64,000 nt of DNA, from positions 8,997,696 to 9,061,695 of the forward strand of contig NC_059287.1 of assembly GCF_017591435.1 (NCBI RefSeq), written 5' to 3'. Position 1 is the stretch's first letter. Each line of letters opens with the position of its first letter. The DNA is from Portunus trituberculatus. Its lineage: Eukaryota > Arthropoda > Malacostraca > Decapoda > Portunidae. A program made the position numbers and the translations under genes. Under the pieces are notes generated by a model, which was given only the letters and a program-made list of their open reading frames with translations, was not told the DNA's origin and searched no databases. Shown here one piece after another: positions 20,190-29,501 of the stretch.

Positions 20190-22541
20190 GTGGTGTACGT
20201 ACCACCTAAGACAAATGCATGGTCAGTACAGGAATATGAAGAAATGATAAGAGATACAGGAACATGTCTGGAAGAAATGTTGGGTGGCTGTGAACGAACT
20301 ATAATGATGGGAGATTTTAATTGTAAAGAGGTGTGTTGGGAGGACTGGTCAATGGAGGGATCAGAGACAACATGGGGAAATACACTATTGACACTGGCAA
20401 TGGAAAATGTGTTAACTCAGTGGGTCAAAGAAGATACTAGGTTTGGAGGAGAGGGAGCATCGTCAAGACTGGACTTGGTCTTTAGTACAGAGCCAATGGT
20501 CATTGAGGAGATGAGGGTGGAGTGCCCTTTAGCAAAGAGTGATCATGCAGTTTTGGAGTTCAAGGTGATAGATGAAGAGAAATCTAGAAGAAATGAAGAA
20601 TATAAAGTGGGAAGATGGAATTATGCCAAGACAGATTTTGGAAACCTAAGGAAATTCTTTCAAGAGACAAGTTGGATGAAATTCAAAAGTGCTAAGGGAG
20701 CAAATGAAAAGTGGAAGGAATTTATAAAAATATACAAAGAAGGTGAGAAAAAATTTGTACCAATAAGACAACATAGAGAAGTTGGAAAGCAGGACTGGTT
20801 TAACGATAGATGTGAAAAGGCTAGAACAAGAAAAGAGGATGCATGGAAGAGGTGGAGAAGGAAAAGACGGATTAAGCAGTGGGAAAGTTACAAAAGAGCA
20901 AGAAATGAATATGTGTTGATTAGAAGAGAAGAAAGAAAGAAACAAGAAAAGGATATAATTGATAAATGTAAAGACCAACCAAGGCTTTTTTACAGACATG
21001 TGAACAACAACATCAAAAATAGAGAAAGTATTGAAAGTTTAGAAGTAAATGGAGTTTGCAGTGAGGATCCCAGGGAAATGGCAGAGGCTATGAATGGATG
21101 CTTTCGGAAGGTATTCACAAAGGAGACTGCTTTTGACAAGCCACTGGTAATGGAACAGAAAGGGATTATGAAGGAGTTTCAAGTAACTGTGGAGGAGATC
21201 AAGAATATGATGGGGAGTCTAGAAGTGAGAAAAGCTGTGGGACCTGATGGGGTATCAGGATGGATTTTAAGAGAATGCAGGGAGCAACTGGCAGAAAAAG
21301 TTTGTGAAGTAATTGATGCCTCATTAAGGGAAGGTGTAGTGCCCCAAGACTGGAAAAGAGCTAACATTGTCCCAATTTATAAATCAGGTAACAAGAGAGA
21401 CCCATTGAACTATAGACCAGTGTCACTTACAAGTGTGGTAGCTAAGATGTGTGAGAGGGTGGTGAAGAATAGATGGACAGACTTCTTGGAGAAAAATGAC
21501 ATACTTTGTGAGTGTCAATTTGGTTTTAGAAAAGGGCGTTCATGCACGACAAACCTGATATGTTACTATTCGAGGGTGATAGATGTAATACAGGAAAGAG
21601 ATGGTTGGGCTGATGGAATATATCTAAATTTAAAAAAGGCCTTTGATAAGGTACCACACCGGAGACTGATCTGGAAACTTGAAATGGTAGGAGGAGTGCA
21701 TGGCAGTTTACTAAAATGGATGGAAGACTTTTTGGTAGGAAGAGAAATGAGAACAATAATTAAGGACAGACCATCAGAATGGGGCTTGGTGGAGAGTGGA
21801 GTCCCACAGGGATCAGTGTTGGCACCAGTAATGTTTGCAGTCTACATAAATGACATGGTGGATGGGGTGTCCAGTTATGTGAGCCTATTTGCAGACGATG
21901 CAAAATTGTTAAGAAAAGTGAGATGTGACAAAGATTGCGAACTACTCCAGGAAGACTTGGACAGAATATGGAAATGGAGCTGTACATGGCAAATGGAGTT
22001 CAACACGACAAAATGCAAGAAATTAGAGTTTGGCAAGAGTGAAAGAAGAATCAGGAGTATGTACAAGATAGGAAATGAAGACATAAAAACCAGTCATGAA
22101 GAAAAAGACCTTGGGGTGACAATTACCAATGACCTATCGCCAGAGAGACACATAAACAAAATAATTGGAGAAGTATTGAACTTACTGAGGAACATAAGAG
22201 TGGCGTTCGTATATTTAGATGAAGAAATGATGAAGAAAATAATTACTGCAATGATAAGACCAAGGCTTGAATATGCAACAATACAGTGGGCTCCGAACTT
22301 AAAGAAACACATAAGGAAACTAGAGAAAGTACAGAGGGCTGCAACAAAAATGGTGCCTGACTTAAGAGATTTGACTTATGAAGACAGACTGAACAGAATG
22401 CAACTTCCGACCCTGGAAAACAGAAGAGAAAGGGGAGACCTGATAGCAATATACAGAGTGATGATTGGCATGGAAAAAATGGATAGGGAAGATCTGTGTA
22501 TGTGGAATGAAAGAGTGTCGAGAGGGCATGGGAAAAACTAA
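20190..22541 (+). pseudogene. LINE ORF2: endonuclease C-terminus plus reverse transcriptase
   Basis: A 783-codon open frame. The APE endonuclease part has GDFN (residues 41-44), RLDLVFS and SDH (117-119). The reverse transcriptase then shows AVGPDGVSGWILRE, NYRPVSLTSVVAK, QFGFRKGRSC, YLNLKKAFDKVPH (motif A), SGVPQGSVLAPVMF (motif B) and FADDAK (motif C, D569-D570). The end has LEYATIQWAP and KLEKVQRAATKMVP, typical of CR1-clade enzymes. In motif A the usual catalytic Asp is Asn480 (codon AAT at 21627-21629), so this copy should be catalytically dead. A frameshift at the stop removes the last ~50 residues, whose remnants continue to about 22680. The frame begins inside the endonuclease, not at a natural start. 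Confidence 0.85.
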
Positions 22542-22745
22542 AAATGGCCACTTATAGGAGAGATGTGAAAAAAATATAGCTTCCCTCATAGAAGGGTGGA
22601 AGCATGGAATAGTTGACACGTGGAAGTGGTCAACGCAAGGAATATTCATGATTTTAAGAAAAAGCTGGACATTAGTAGATATGGAGACAGGACAGTACGA
22701 GCATAGCTCCTTTCCCGTATGTTACAATTAGGTAAATTAGGTAAA

Positions 22746-22768
22746 TACACACACACACACACACACAA
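22746..22768. repeat. (AC)n tract at the LINE 3' junction
   Basis: A pure AC run that starts at the end of the LINE tail and stops just before the gene C donor region. Confidence 0.9.
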
Positions 22769-22774
22769 CCTTAC

Positions 22775-22850
22775 CTGCATGAGATGTGGTGCACTGCCTC
22801 CCTTGGTGGGAATAAGGGAGAGTGGAGTGGTGTGCATACTATCAGGCTGG
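22775..22850 (-). CDS. Gene C, first visible exon
   Basis: The - strand exon ends at a perfect donor (CATGCAG then GTAAGG) in phase 0, matching the phase-0 acceptor at 18798. In that frame it reads QPDSMHTTPLSLIPTKGG then SAPHLMQ. An acceptor-like CTCTGCAG sits just above 22850. A second acceptor (TCTCTCTTTCAG, next to the CT/GA repeat) could instead put the exon edge at 22918; in that case the gene C frame meets a TGA upstream and the Met at 22837 would be the start. The 3976-bp intron to the next exon holds the whole LINE. No family is recognised. Confidence 0.45.
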
Positions 22851-22920
22851 CTGCAGAGACCACCCAGCCTGCCTAGCCATCCCCAATCTGCTCACATGCT
22901 CCACCACAAACTTCATCACT

Positions 22921-22921
<1 letters not shown>

Positions 22922-23017
<96 letters not shown>
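22922..23017. repeat. (GA)n microsatellite
   Basis: A pure GA run of about 96 bp. On the - strand it is a CT tract directly before a possible splice acceptor. Confidence 0.95.
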
Positions 23018-23019
<2 letters not shown>

Positions 23020-23309
23020 AAAAAAGAATGATCTCAGCTTGCATTTTTCATTGAATCTTCTACTTTGGTCACCTGTGTAATGTTTTGGTGTCAAATGGTA
23101 ATAAAGAAGGGAATAGTTTGAACAAATCTAGGATAAAAACAGCTGAAATTTCGAGGCAGTGGTAGCAAGAATAGGCAAGGTCATGATAGGTACCTTGTGC
23201 GACCTTCTCTTTCATTGTACCATTAGTTTGATGGTGTGTTGTGTTGGTGACTGTCCTGGTACAAGAAAATAACAGGGCAGATATTCATAGTACAATTACC
23301 TAATGGGGA

Positions 23310-23327
23310 GTTAGGTTAGGTTAGGTT
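23310..23327. repeat. Telomere-type (TTAGG)n string
   Basis: GTTAGGTTAGGTTAGGTTA; a complementary run of CCTAA units occurs at about 24054-24088. Confidence 0.7.
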
Positions 23328-23484
23328 ACAAGATATTAGGAAAGTTTATCTTCTGGGAGAGATAAACGACAGCTTAGTTCATCCATGGTTGGTCTGTCCT
23401 TTGCTTATACGTAGGTGTAGGTACTGTGCGCAGAAGTACTGAGCGTGGAAAGTCCCATGTGTGGCAACTGTAAAAAAGTCCGGT

Positions 23485-23617
23485 GGTACATAGCATGCCT
23501 TGAATAGGTACGCAACACAGCACACGCAAAGCGACAGTCAGTTGTGACGTAGTGTAGCTACGCCCACACCCCCCCTAGCCCGGGAGTTTTTGGTACCTAT
23601 TAACTCCACTATGTACC
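23485..23617. mobile_element. Short imperfect inverted-repeat element (MITE-like)
   Basis: The left arm has GGTACATAG and AATAGGTAC (23485-23511). The right arm has GTACCTATT and CTATGTACC (23593-23617), so about 27-30 bp pair with a few mismatches around a loop of about 80 bp. The right arm abuts a LINE fragment. No coding capacity is present. Confidence 0.45.
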
Positions 23618-23905
23618 GCATCTGTGTAATCTAAACTGGACGCTTCACATCTCATCTCTTGCTAAAACAGCTTCTATGGAGTTAGGCATTCTGAGGCGTC
23701 TTTGCCAGTTTTTCTTACACTCCTGACTACTAACTCTGTACAAGGGTCTTATCTGTCCTATCCGTCCCTGTATGGGAGTATCCTTAACATGTATGGGGTG
23801 GTTCCACTCACACAGGGTGGAATCAAAAGCTTTTCATCTTATCAGCTCCTCTCCTCTGACTGACTGTCTTTAGCCTCTTTCTCACTGCTGGAATGTTGCA
23901 TCTCT
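23618..23905 (+). pseudogene. LINE reverse transcriptase thumb fragment
   Basis: In broken frames this reads HISSLAKTASMELGILRRLC, then LLTLYKGLI, GWFHSHRVESKAFHL and SLFLTAGMLHLL. This matches the thumb region of CR1-like enzymes (HVxxLAKxASRKLGxLRR). It shares long stretches of nearly identical DNA with the - strand fragment at 18,200-18,595. It is truncated at both ends. Confidence 0.65.
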
Positions 23906-24117
23906 TGCCATCTTGTGGTAAATATTGACAAGAGGTCCTTTGTTTGCCAAATATTGCCATTTGTCCCCTTAGACCTTCTCAGCAAATGCAAAATTTGGTC
24001 TATTTTGGTTCCCCTTCCTGACTGACTCAACCAAAACAAACTTCATCGAAGTTAACCTAACCCCAAATCTAATCTAACCTAACCTAAACTTAATATTACA
24101 ACTCTGTTTTTTGCACG

Positions 24118-24307
24118 ATGTCCTCATTTTCAAAAGCATCAATAGGAGTCAGAGGTTTGAGAGTTCAGCTGGTGAATACTGAATACCAAAGTCTTGAAAC
24201 TGCCAGCACATTGCTTGACAGTGGCCATCCTCAAGCAATCCTACCTGCTGTCAGCCCTGTGACCTTGTTGGGCTGTGCTGCCATCTCCCATGATTATGAC
24301 TCAAGGT
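24118..24307 (+). other. Open frame ending at a donor-like site, unassigned
   Basis: A 63-codon frame starts MSSFSKASIGVRGLRVQLV and is followed at once by a good donor sequence (TCAAG then GTAAGG at 24306). It could be a host exon or the 5' region of the adjacent LINE. No matching acceptor or domain was found, so it is not called a gene. Confidence 0.25.
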
Positions 24308-24422
24308 AAGGTGGCTAATACGCATTAGGGTCGTGCTGGAAGCTCCATCTGGCCCCTTGCTAGCTCTGCCTCTGCTGATCGCCAGGCCCATCGTAATCCA
24401 GGACCGAGTGTAAATGTAAACA

Positions 24423-24951
24423 TTGAGTGTTGGTGAACCACAATTATGTGGCACCTGTAAATTCCCCAAGGAGAGAGAGGACTGTACAGGGTGTGACTGG
24501 TGTGCCACAAGGTGCCACTCTAACGCAATGTGCATGGGCGTGGCAGAGAGTGTAGTCCAAGACATTACTCTGTTGGCAGGAGAAGGTATTTCTTTTGTTT
24601 GTTTGCAATGTAGGGTACAAAAATGAGGGCTTGCAAAATAGTCTCCCACACCCCATAGAAGTGGAACAGCTGTTGATTTAAGAACAGTGTGACCAAAGAG
24701 AAGTTACAAAACAGTTGGCAGAAATGGTCACTGCCTAGTGTGCTACTGGTCAGACTTTGACAGACAAAGTAGAGGCAATATCGTCCAAGCTACAGTCTTT
24801 CTTGTCCTCTGCCCTCTCCGGTGCTCCTACTTCATTAGGTGAGGCTGCTCTCAATGCTAGAATTAGAGAACAGTGTAGAGAGCTAAGGGAGAGGGAACGA
24901 CGCTATCGTTCGGTGACCATCAGAGGTGTACCCACAAACTTAACTATGTAA
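24423..24951 (+). pseudogene. LINE ORF1 with PHD-like zinc finger
   Basis: The first frame (24423-24626) has CGTCKFPKEREDCTGCDWC, then CHSNAMCMGV and CLQC. This is a Cys/His pattern like the PHD-type finger found in ORF1 of some CR1 elements. After a stop and frame change, 24757-24951 reads as a helical segment ending SVTIRGVPTNLTM, like the start of an ORF1 RNA-binding domain. The copy is decayed. Confidence 0.5.
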
Positions 24952-24954
24952 GTT

Positions 24955-25885
24955 GCTTATTGCACAAGTATGATTTACATGTGTTAGGGGTGACTGAAAC
25001 TTGGCTATTGCCCTCAACACCTTCCCTCTTCTTTTGTTGATATTCCAGGTTATATATTTTTGAGGAAGGATGTCAATGGTGTTATTGCAAAGCACGGTGT
25101 GGGACTTTATATTAGTTCTACCCTAAATTTTCATGAAGTGGAAATTCATGTTCCAATTGTTACCATTTATCTTATAGATTTTGATTTCTGCCTTATAGAG
25201 TTTATAGAGCTCCTTCTTATGCAGTACTAAAAAATGAGTCCTTGTTATTGTGTTTGTGGGAATTGTGTTCTGGGAAGAATGTTGTTGTGGTAAGGGATTT
25301 CAATTTACCAACAATTAAATAGTATTCTGACCAACCTGGTATGCATTTGTCTCAGCTGGATGAAAGATTCTTGTTGGGATTAACCCAGTTGATTGCTGAA
25401 CCAATCATAAATTCATCCAGTAATGTATTTGATTTGATCTTGACAAACTATGTTGAGAGAGTGAGAGGTAAGAGTTCTCTCCCCATTTCCCCACAGTGTT
25501 GTCCTACTTATTGTGCTTTAATTCTCCAAGACTTGCCACTGGTGGTTGTTATGATCTGGTTGCCATTATGATCGCCTAAAAGTTTTGAATTTATTTTCTG
25601 TTAAAGGGAGGCTATTACGTCATGGCATTATTAAGATGTGACAAATTGTAAATGGAAAATCCTTCTTATATTTTAATGACTTTTTCTTCCACCCAACTTC
25701 TAACACCACCAGAGGCCATCAACACAAGCTTGCACATGTACACACCAACCTAGATATTAGGAGACGTTCATTCACAATATGTAATACTGGCCACTGGAAT
25801 TCCCTCCTGAGTCTGTTGTTACACATCCCAGTCTTCAGACATTCAAATCAGCTATCACCTCATCTCGGCAATTTACTTTTTGAAT
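24955..25885 (+). pseudogene. Decayed LINE ORF2: endonuclease pieces and RT C-terminus
   Basis: Endonuclease traces in mixed frames include LHVLGVTETWLLPS, GVGLYISSTLNF and SSNVFDLILTN. At about 25600-25885 comes the very C-terminal RT block (LLRHGIIK, RGHQHKL, DIRRRSFTICNTGHWNSLL). The whole catalytic RT core is missing, so this is an internally deleted copy. Together with 24423-24951 it forms one + strand LINE remnant that ends shortly before the next LINE starts. Confidence 0.6.
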
Positions 25886-25969
25886 ATTATGATTGATGAG
25901 GTTAATTTATCATATTTCTTATTGTACTTGTGATGCACTCCCCTGCCCATCTGTACAGTTATTCAAGAT

Positions 25970-26332
25970 GTGGAGAGATAGAGTAGCTGTGGTGGCGAGT
26001 GGACGTGTTGTGTGTGCGCTCCGTTTCTGGCTGTGGTTTTTATAGTTAGCGAGTGGTGTTTGTGCTTGGTGTCTGTGTGTGGTGCTTTTGAGTGTTAGTG
26101 AAGTGAAAGTGTGTACTGCAAGTGTTAGATTAGAGTGAAATAGTGGTTAGAATCAGTGTTTGTGAGTTAAAAAGTATTTTTGTAGTGGGAGGAGACTAGG
26201 CTTGTAACCGTCAAGTTGACCTTGAAAGAGGATTAGTTGACCTCACTTAGGCCCTCCCACCACCGCGGTTCCCCCACCCCGCCGTCACCTAGTATTTTTA
26301 TTTGTTTGTGAGTTAACATATTGTAAATTAGT
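25970..26332 (+). promoter_or_regulatory. 5' UTR of CR1-type LINE
   Basis: GT-rich, stop-free-of-ORF leader directly before ORF1, with a C-rich block at about 26248-26290. The start at about 25970 is set by the end of the preceding LINE remnant and is approximate. CR1 5' UTRs carry internal promoters, but no specific motif can be proved here. Confidence 0.4.
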
Positions 26333-27466
26333 ATGGCGGTAGCTACTGAGGTATATCAGAGTGTGATTGAGTGCGTGAAAGAGAGTATTGAGGTGGGATT
26401 GGGAGAGTTTGTTGTGTGTGAGATGTGTGGGCACGACAGGAAGGTCGTTGACTTTTCTGAGTGTATGGTGTGTAGGCTCAAGAGCGAGAATTTAGTTCTT
26501 TCTCTTGAGCACCGAGAATTGCGAGAGGAAATCAGAAAGCTAAGTGAGGGGAAAAGTGCGAACGAAGTTCTCATCTTTGAATTGAAGGAGGAGGTTAAGA
26601 GGCTTGGGGAGGCAGTGGAAAAAATTAGGCAGGAGATCAGTGTTAGGCCGAAGGTTGGACCTTCTGAGGGCGACAGGGTGGCTTGGCCCTCTGTCGGGAA
26701 GAGCAGAGTGGGGAAGAGGGAGCAGGCGAGCCAGACGGGGAAAGATAGTAGTCAGGATAGGCAGAGATGGCAGGTTGCGAGGGGAAGGAAAGCGGAGACA
26801 GTTAGGGAGGATAGGACTAAACCCGTTGAGTGTGAAAATAGGTTCGGTTTGTTGGAGGGGGAGGGGGAGAGTGAGAGTGGAGTGAATGAAGTGGTTGTGG
26901 TGAGTGAAAGGAGAAAGAAGGGGGTAGAGGAGAGGAGGAGGAGGGTTGTGCCTAGCACACCTCAGGTGTGTGTGGTGGGTGACTCTCAGGTTAGGTATTT
27001 AGATAGCACTTTCTGTGGGAAAGACAGGGATAGGAGGACGAACGTGTGTATGCCTGGTGCAGGTGTGAAGGCAGTGAGTGAGGAGGTGCAGAAGAGGGTT
27101 GGGGGGATGGAGAGGGAGGGTGTAGTAGTTTTGCACGTAGGTGGGAACGATGTCAGAGCAGGTGGGTCGGAGGAGTTAGTGGCAAGATTTCGGAAAATGT
27201 TAGGCAAGATAAGGGAGAGTGGTAGGAGGTGTGTAGTGTCAGGAATCTTGCCTCGTGTGTATGTTAGCAGGGAATGGTTGTCTAGAGCCATTGGTGTGAA
27301 TGTTCGGGTAAAAGGGATGTGTAAGGATGTGGGTGTCAGCTTTGTGGATGTATGGGATAGGTTCTATGGGCGAAGGGATTTGTATGCTAGGGATGGTGTG
27401 CATCTGAGTAGGAAGGGTGTGGATGTGCTGAGTGGATGTCTGGAGGGGAGTTGGGATGGAGTGTAG
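26333..27466 (+). CDS. CR1-type ORF1 with SGNH/GDSL esterase domain
   Basis: An intact 377-codon frame. The N-terminus has four cysteines spaced C-x2-C-x11-C-x2-C (C29, C32, C44, C47), a zinc-finger-like unit, followed by a Glu/Lys-rich coiled coil (about residues 50-105). A charged, low-complexity linker follows (about 110-205). The C-terminal half is an SGNH hydrolase: VCVVGDSQVRYL with the Ser nucleophile (S218), HVGGNDVR (270-275) and DGVHLSRKG with the Asp-His pair (D354, H357). CR1 ORF1 proteins of this type are known to carry an esterase domain; its substrate and role in retrotransposition are uncertain. All catalytic blocks appear preserved. ORF2 begins in an overlapping frame. Confidence 0.85.
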   Translation: MAVATEVYQSVIECVKESIEVGLGEFVVCEMCGHDRKVVDFSECMVCRLKSENLVLSLEHRELREEIRKLSEGKSANEVLIFELKEEVKRLGEAVEKIRQEISVRPKVGPSEGDRVAWPSVGKSRVGKREQASQTGKDSSQDRQRWQVARGRKAETVREDRTKPVECENRFGLLEGEGESESGVNEVVVVSERRKKGVEERRRRVVPSTPQVCVVGDSQVRYLDSTFCGKDRDRRTNVCMPGAGVKAVSEEVQKRVGGMEREGVVVLHVGGNDVRAGGSEELVARFRKMLGKIRESGRRCVVSGILPRVYVSREWLSRAIGVNVRVKGMCKDVGVSFVDVWDRFYGRRDLYARDGVHLSRKGVDVLSGCLEGSWDGV

Positions 27467-28670
27467 GGGGTGAGGTAGCAAATGCATTCCAGAAGAAAGA
27501 TGCTAGACATAAATTAGATAGGATAAACAGAGATAGTGAAAAGATTAGGAAAGATTTCCAGGTGCAAATAGGAGAGAATAAGATTAGGATTCCAAATAAG
27601 GAGACAGCATCTAGGAAGGTAGCAGGACTTAAATGTTTTTATGTAAGTGCCAGGAGTCTTAGGAACAAGAAGGACGAGTTATCTAGTTATATAGTTGAGG
27701 AGGACTTAGATGTTGTATGTGTCACAGAGGCATGGGTAAATGAGGAAAAGTTTAGGGAAAATAGGAAAGAATATGAAGTAGATGGACACATTATGTATTT
27801 ACACCAGAGAATTGGTAGGATAGGCGGAGGAGTAGTTATTTATGTAAAAAAATCCTTCATTTCCAGTCAGGTTAATGGTATTAAGGTAGATAACAGAGTA
27901 GAGTCCTTATGGCTGGATGTTAGAGTAAACAAAAGTAAGGTTATTAGAGTAGGAGCTTTTATAGGCCACCTAACCAGTCAGCAGATGTAGACAACCCTAT
28001 GGTAGATGAGATAAATAGGGGGTGTACTAGTCAGACAATTATCTTAGGGGATTTTAATCTTAAGTCAGTAAACTGGGAGAGGATGGTAGGAGATGCTAGT
28101 GAAAATAAGTTTATGGAAAGTTTTCAGGATAACTATTTAGTGCAGATGGTAAATAAACCTACTAGGGGGAGGAAGGTTTTAGACATAGTACTAACAAATA
28201 TTGAGCATTGTTTAAAGGAAGTTGAGGTAGGAGAGACTTTAGCAAACAGTGACCATCATATAATTAGATTTATCATTAATTCCAGTAGGGATAATATAGT
28301 GAATAAGACTAGAGTCCCAAACTATCAGAAAGGCAATTATGGTAGGTTACGTCAGTTATTAGGAGAGGTAAACTGGGAAGATAGTTTTGGAAATAAAACT
28401 GCACAGGAGATGTGGGATATTTCTAAGGTTGTAGTAAAGGGTATAGTGATGCAGTGTATCCCTTACAAAGATATAAGGCAGAGAAACAGGAAGCCATTAT
28501 GGTGGACTCATGAGATAGGTAGCCAGATCAGAGAGAAGAAGAGGGCATACAGAGAGTTGCAGAAAAGTGGGGAAGATGTAGATTTGATTAGGTACAGACA
28601 GGTCAGGGATGATTTGAGTAAGGTTATAAAAAAAAGTAAAAGGCAGGCAGAGAGAGATAAAACTAGCTAG
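27436..28670 (+). pseudogene. CR1-type ORF2 endonuclease, one frameshift
   Basis: ORF2 opens inside the end of ORF1 (27436-27466 overlap). It carries an APE endonuclease: VVCVTEAWVNEEKF (catalytic Glu), GGGVVIYVKKS, then after a one-base deletion in the T-run near 27957-27960 the frame at 27999 continues with LGDFNLKSVNW, LDIVLTN and SDHHIIRF. After it comes a basic linker, and a second frameshift near 28650 leads into FSSVFTRERIG, the region before the reverse transcriptase. The RT itself is absent because satellite DNA starts at 28908. Confidence 0.8.
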
Positions 28671-28907
28671 AGCTGGGAGTAAAGATCCCAAAAAATTATA
28701 TAGTTATTACAAGGTCAGTGATAAAAGAAATAAGGATAGGATTGGACCACTCAGAAAAGATGGTGTAGTACTGGATCAAAATGAAGACATAGTAGAATTA
28801 TTGAATGAACAATTTTCTTCAGTATTTACTAGGGAAAGAATAGGAAATCCTGTTACAAACAGTGCGACGAGTAGTTTAAGAGCTTTAGAAAATATTGATA
28901 TAAAACC
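28671..28907 (+). pseudogene. CR1-type ORF2 pre-RT linker, cut off by satellite
   Basis: In the shifted frame the protein continues ARAGSKDPKKLYSYYK, then LNEQFSSVFTRERIG and LRALENIDIKP. At the next bases (ACAAATATAG, from 28908) the sequence is satellite. The join is abrupt and no LINE 3' tail is present. Confidence 0.75.
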
Positions 28908-29501
28908 ACAAATATAGTGTTTTGCCTGCATTTTTTAGTTTGGTGCATAAAACGCTAAAATACACTAAAATAACCCACTTTTGACATATTTCACTTCCTT
29001 AGATATATATTGTGTTTTCCCTGCATTTCTGAGTTTTGGTTCATAAAACGCTGGAATACATCAAAATAACCCCCCTGCAATTCTGAGTTTTGTTACATAA
29101 AACGCTGGAATACACCAAAATAACCCCTTTTTCACATATTTCACTACCTTAGACAAATAGAGTGTTTTGCCTGCAATTCTGAGTTTTGTTACATAAAACG
29201 CTGGAATACACCAAAATAACCCATTTTTTACATATATCAGTTCCTTAGACAATTAGTGTGTTTTCGTAGCATTTTTGTGTTTTGGTGGAAAACAGCTAAA
29301 AACTGATTATATTACACGTTTTTCTTAATTTTGCTTTGGATTCTCTATACTAGCTTGTTTTTATCAATTTTATAGTTTTGAAGCAAAATAATGTAAAATG
29401 ACGAATAAGCACAATTTTCAATCGAGATAGTTTTTTTTTCATAAAACACCTTAAAAACACATCAATAAGACGTTTTAACAAATATAGTGTTTTGCCTGCA
29501 T
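28908..29501 (-). repeat. Satellite, short R-orientation block
   Basis: One higher-order unit of the AT-rich satellite, in reverse orientation relative to the block that follows. It closely matches the F block when reverse-complemented, including the stretch GAAAACAAGCTAGTATAGAG and the string TTAAAACGTCTTATT. It belongs to the young subfamily, not to the diverged R block further right. Confidence 0.9.

Larger units (their letters stand above)
19162..22747 (+). mobile_element. CR1-like LINE, 5'-truncated, inside (AC)n
   Basis: A 3.6 kb non-LTR retrotransposon with a partial ORF1, endonuclease and reverse transcriptase. It ends in AATTAGGTA repeated twice (22726-22747), a CR1-type short tandem 3' end. 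It lies in the first visible intron of gene C, antisense to the gene. Both junctions abut AC repeats, so the target was probably an (AC)n microsatellite. Confidence 0.8.

Noticed and set aside
26986..27291. Antisense frames inside the LINE ORF1s and ORF2s (for example 26986-27291 and 22243-22551)
   Set aside because: They are Ser/Leu-rich mirror frames of clearly coding + strand sequence.
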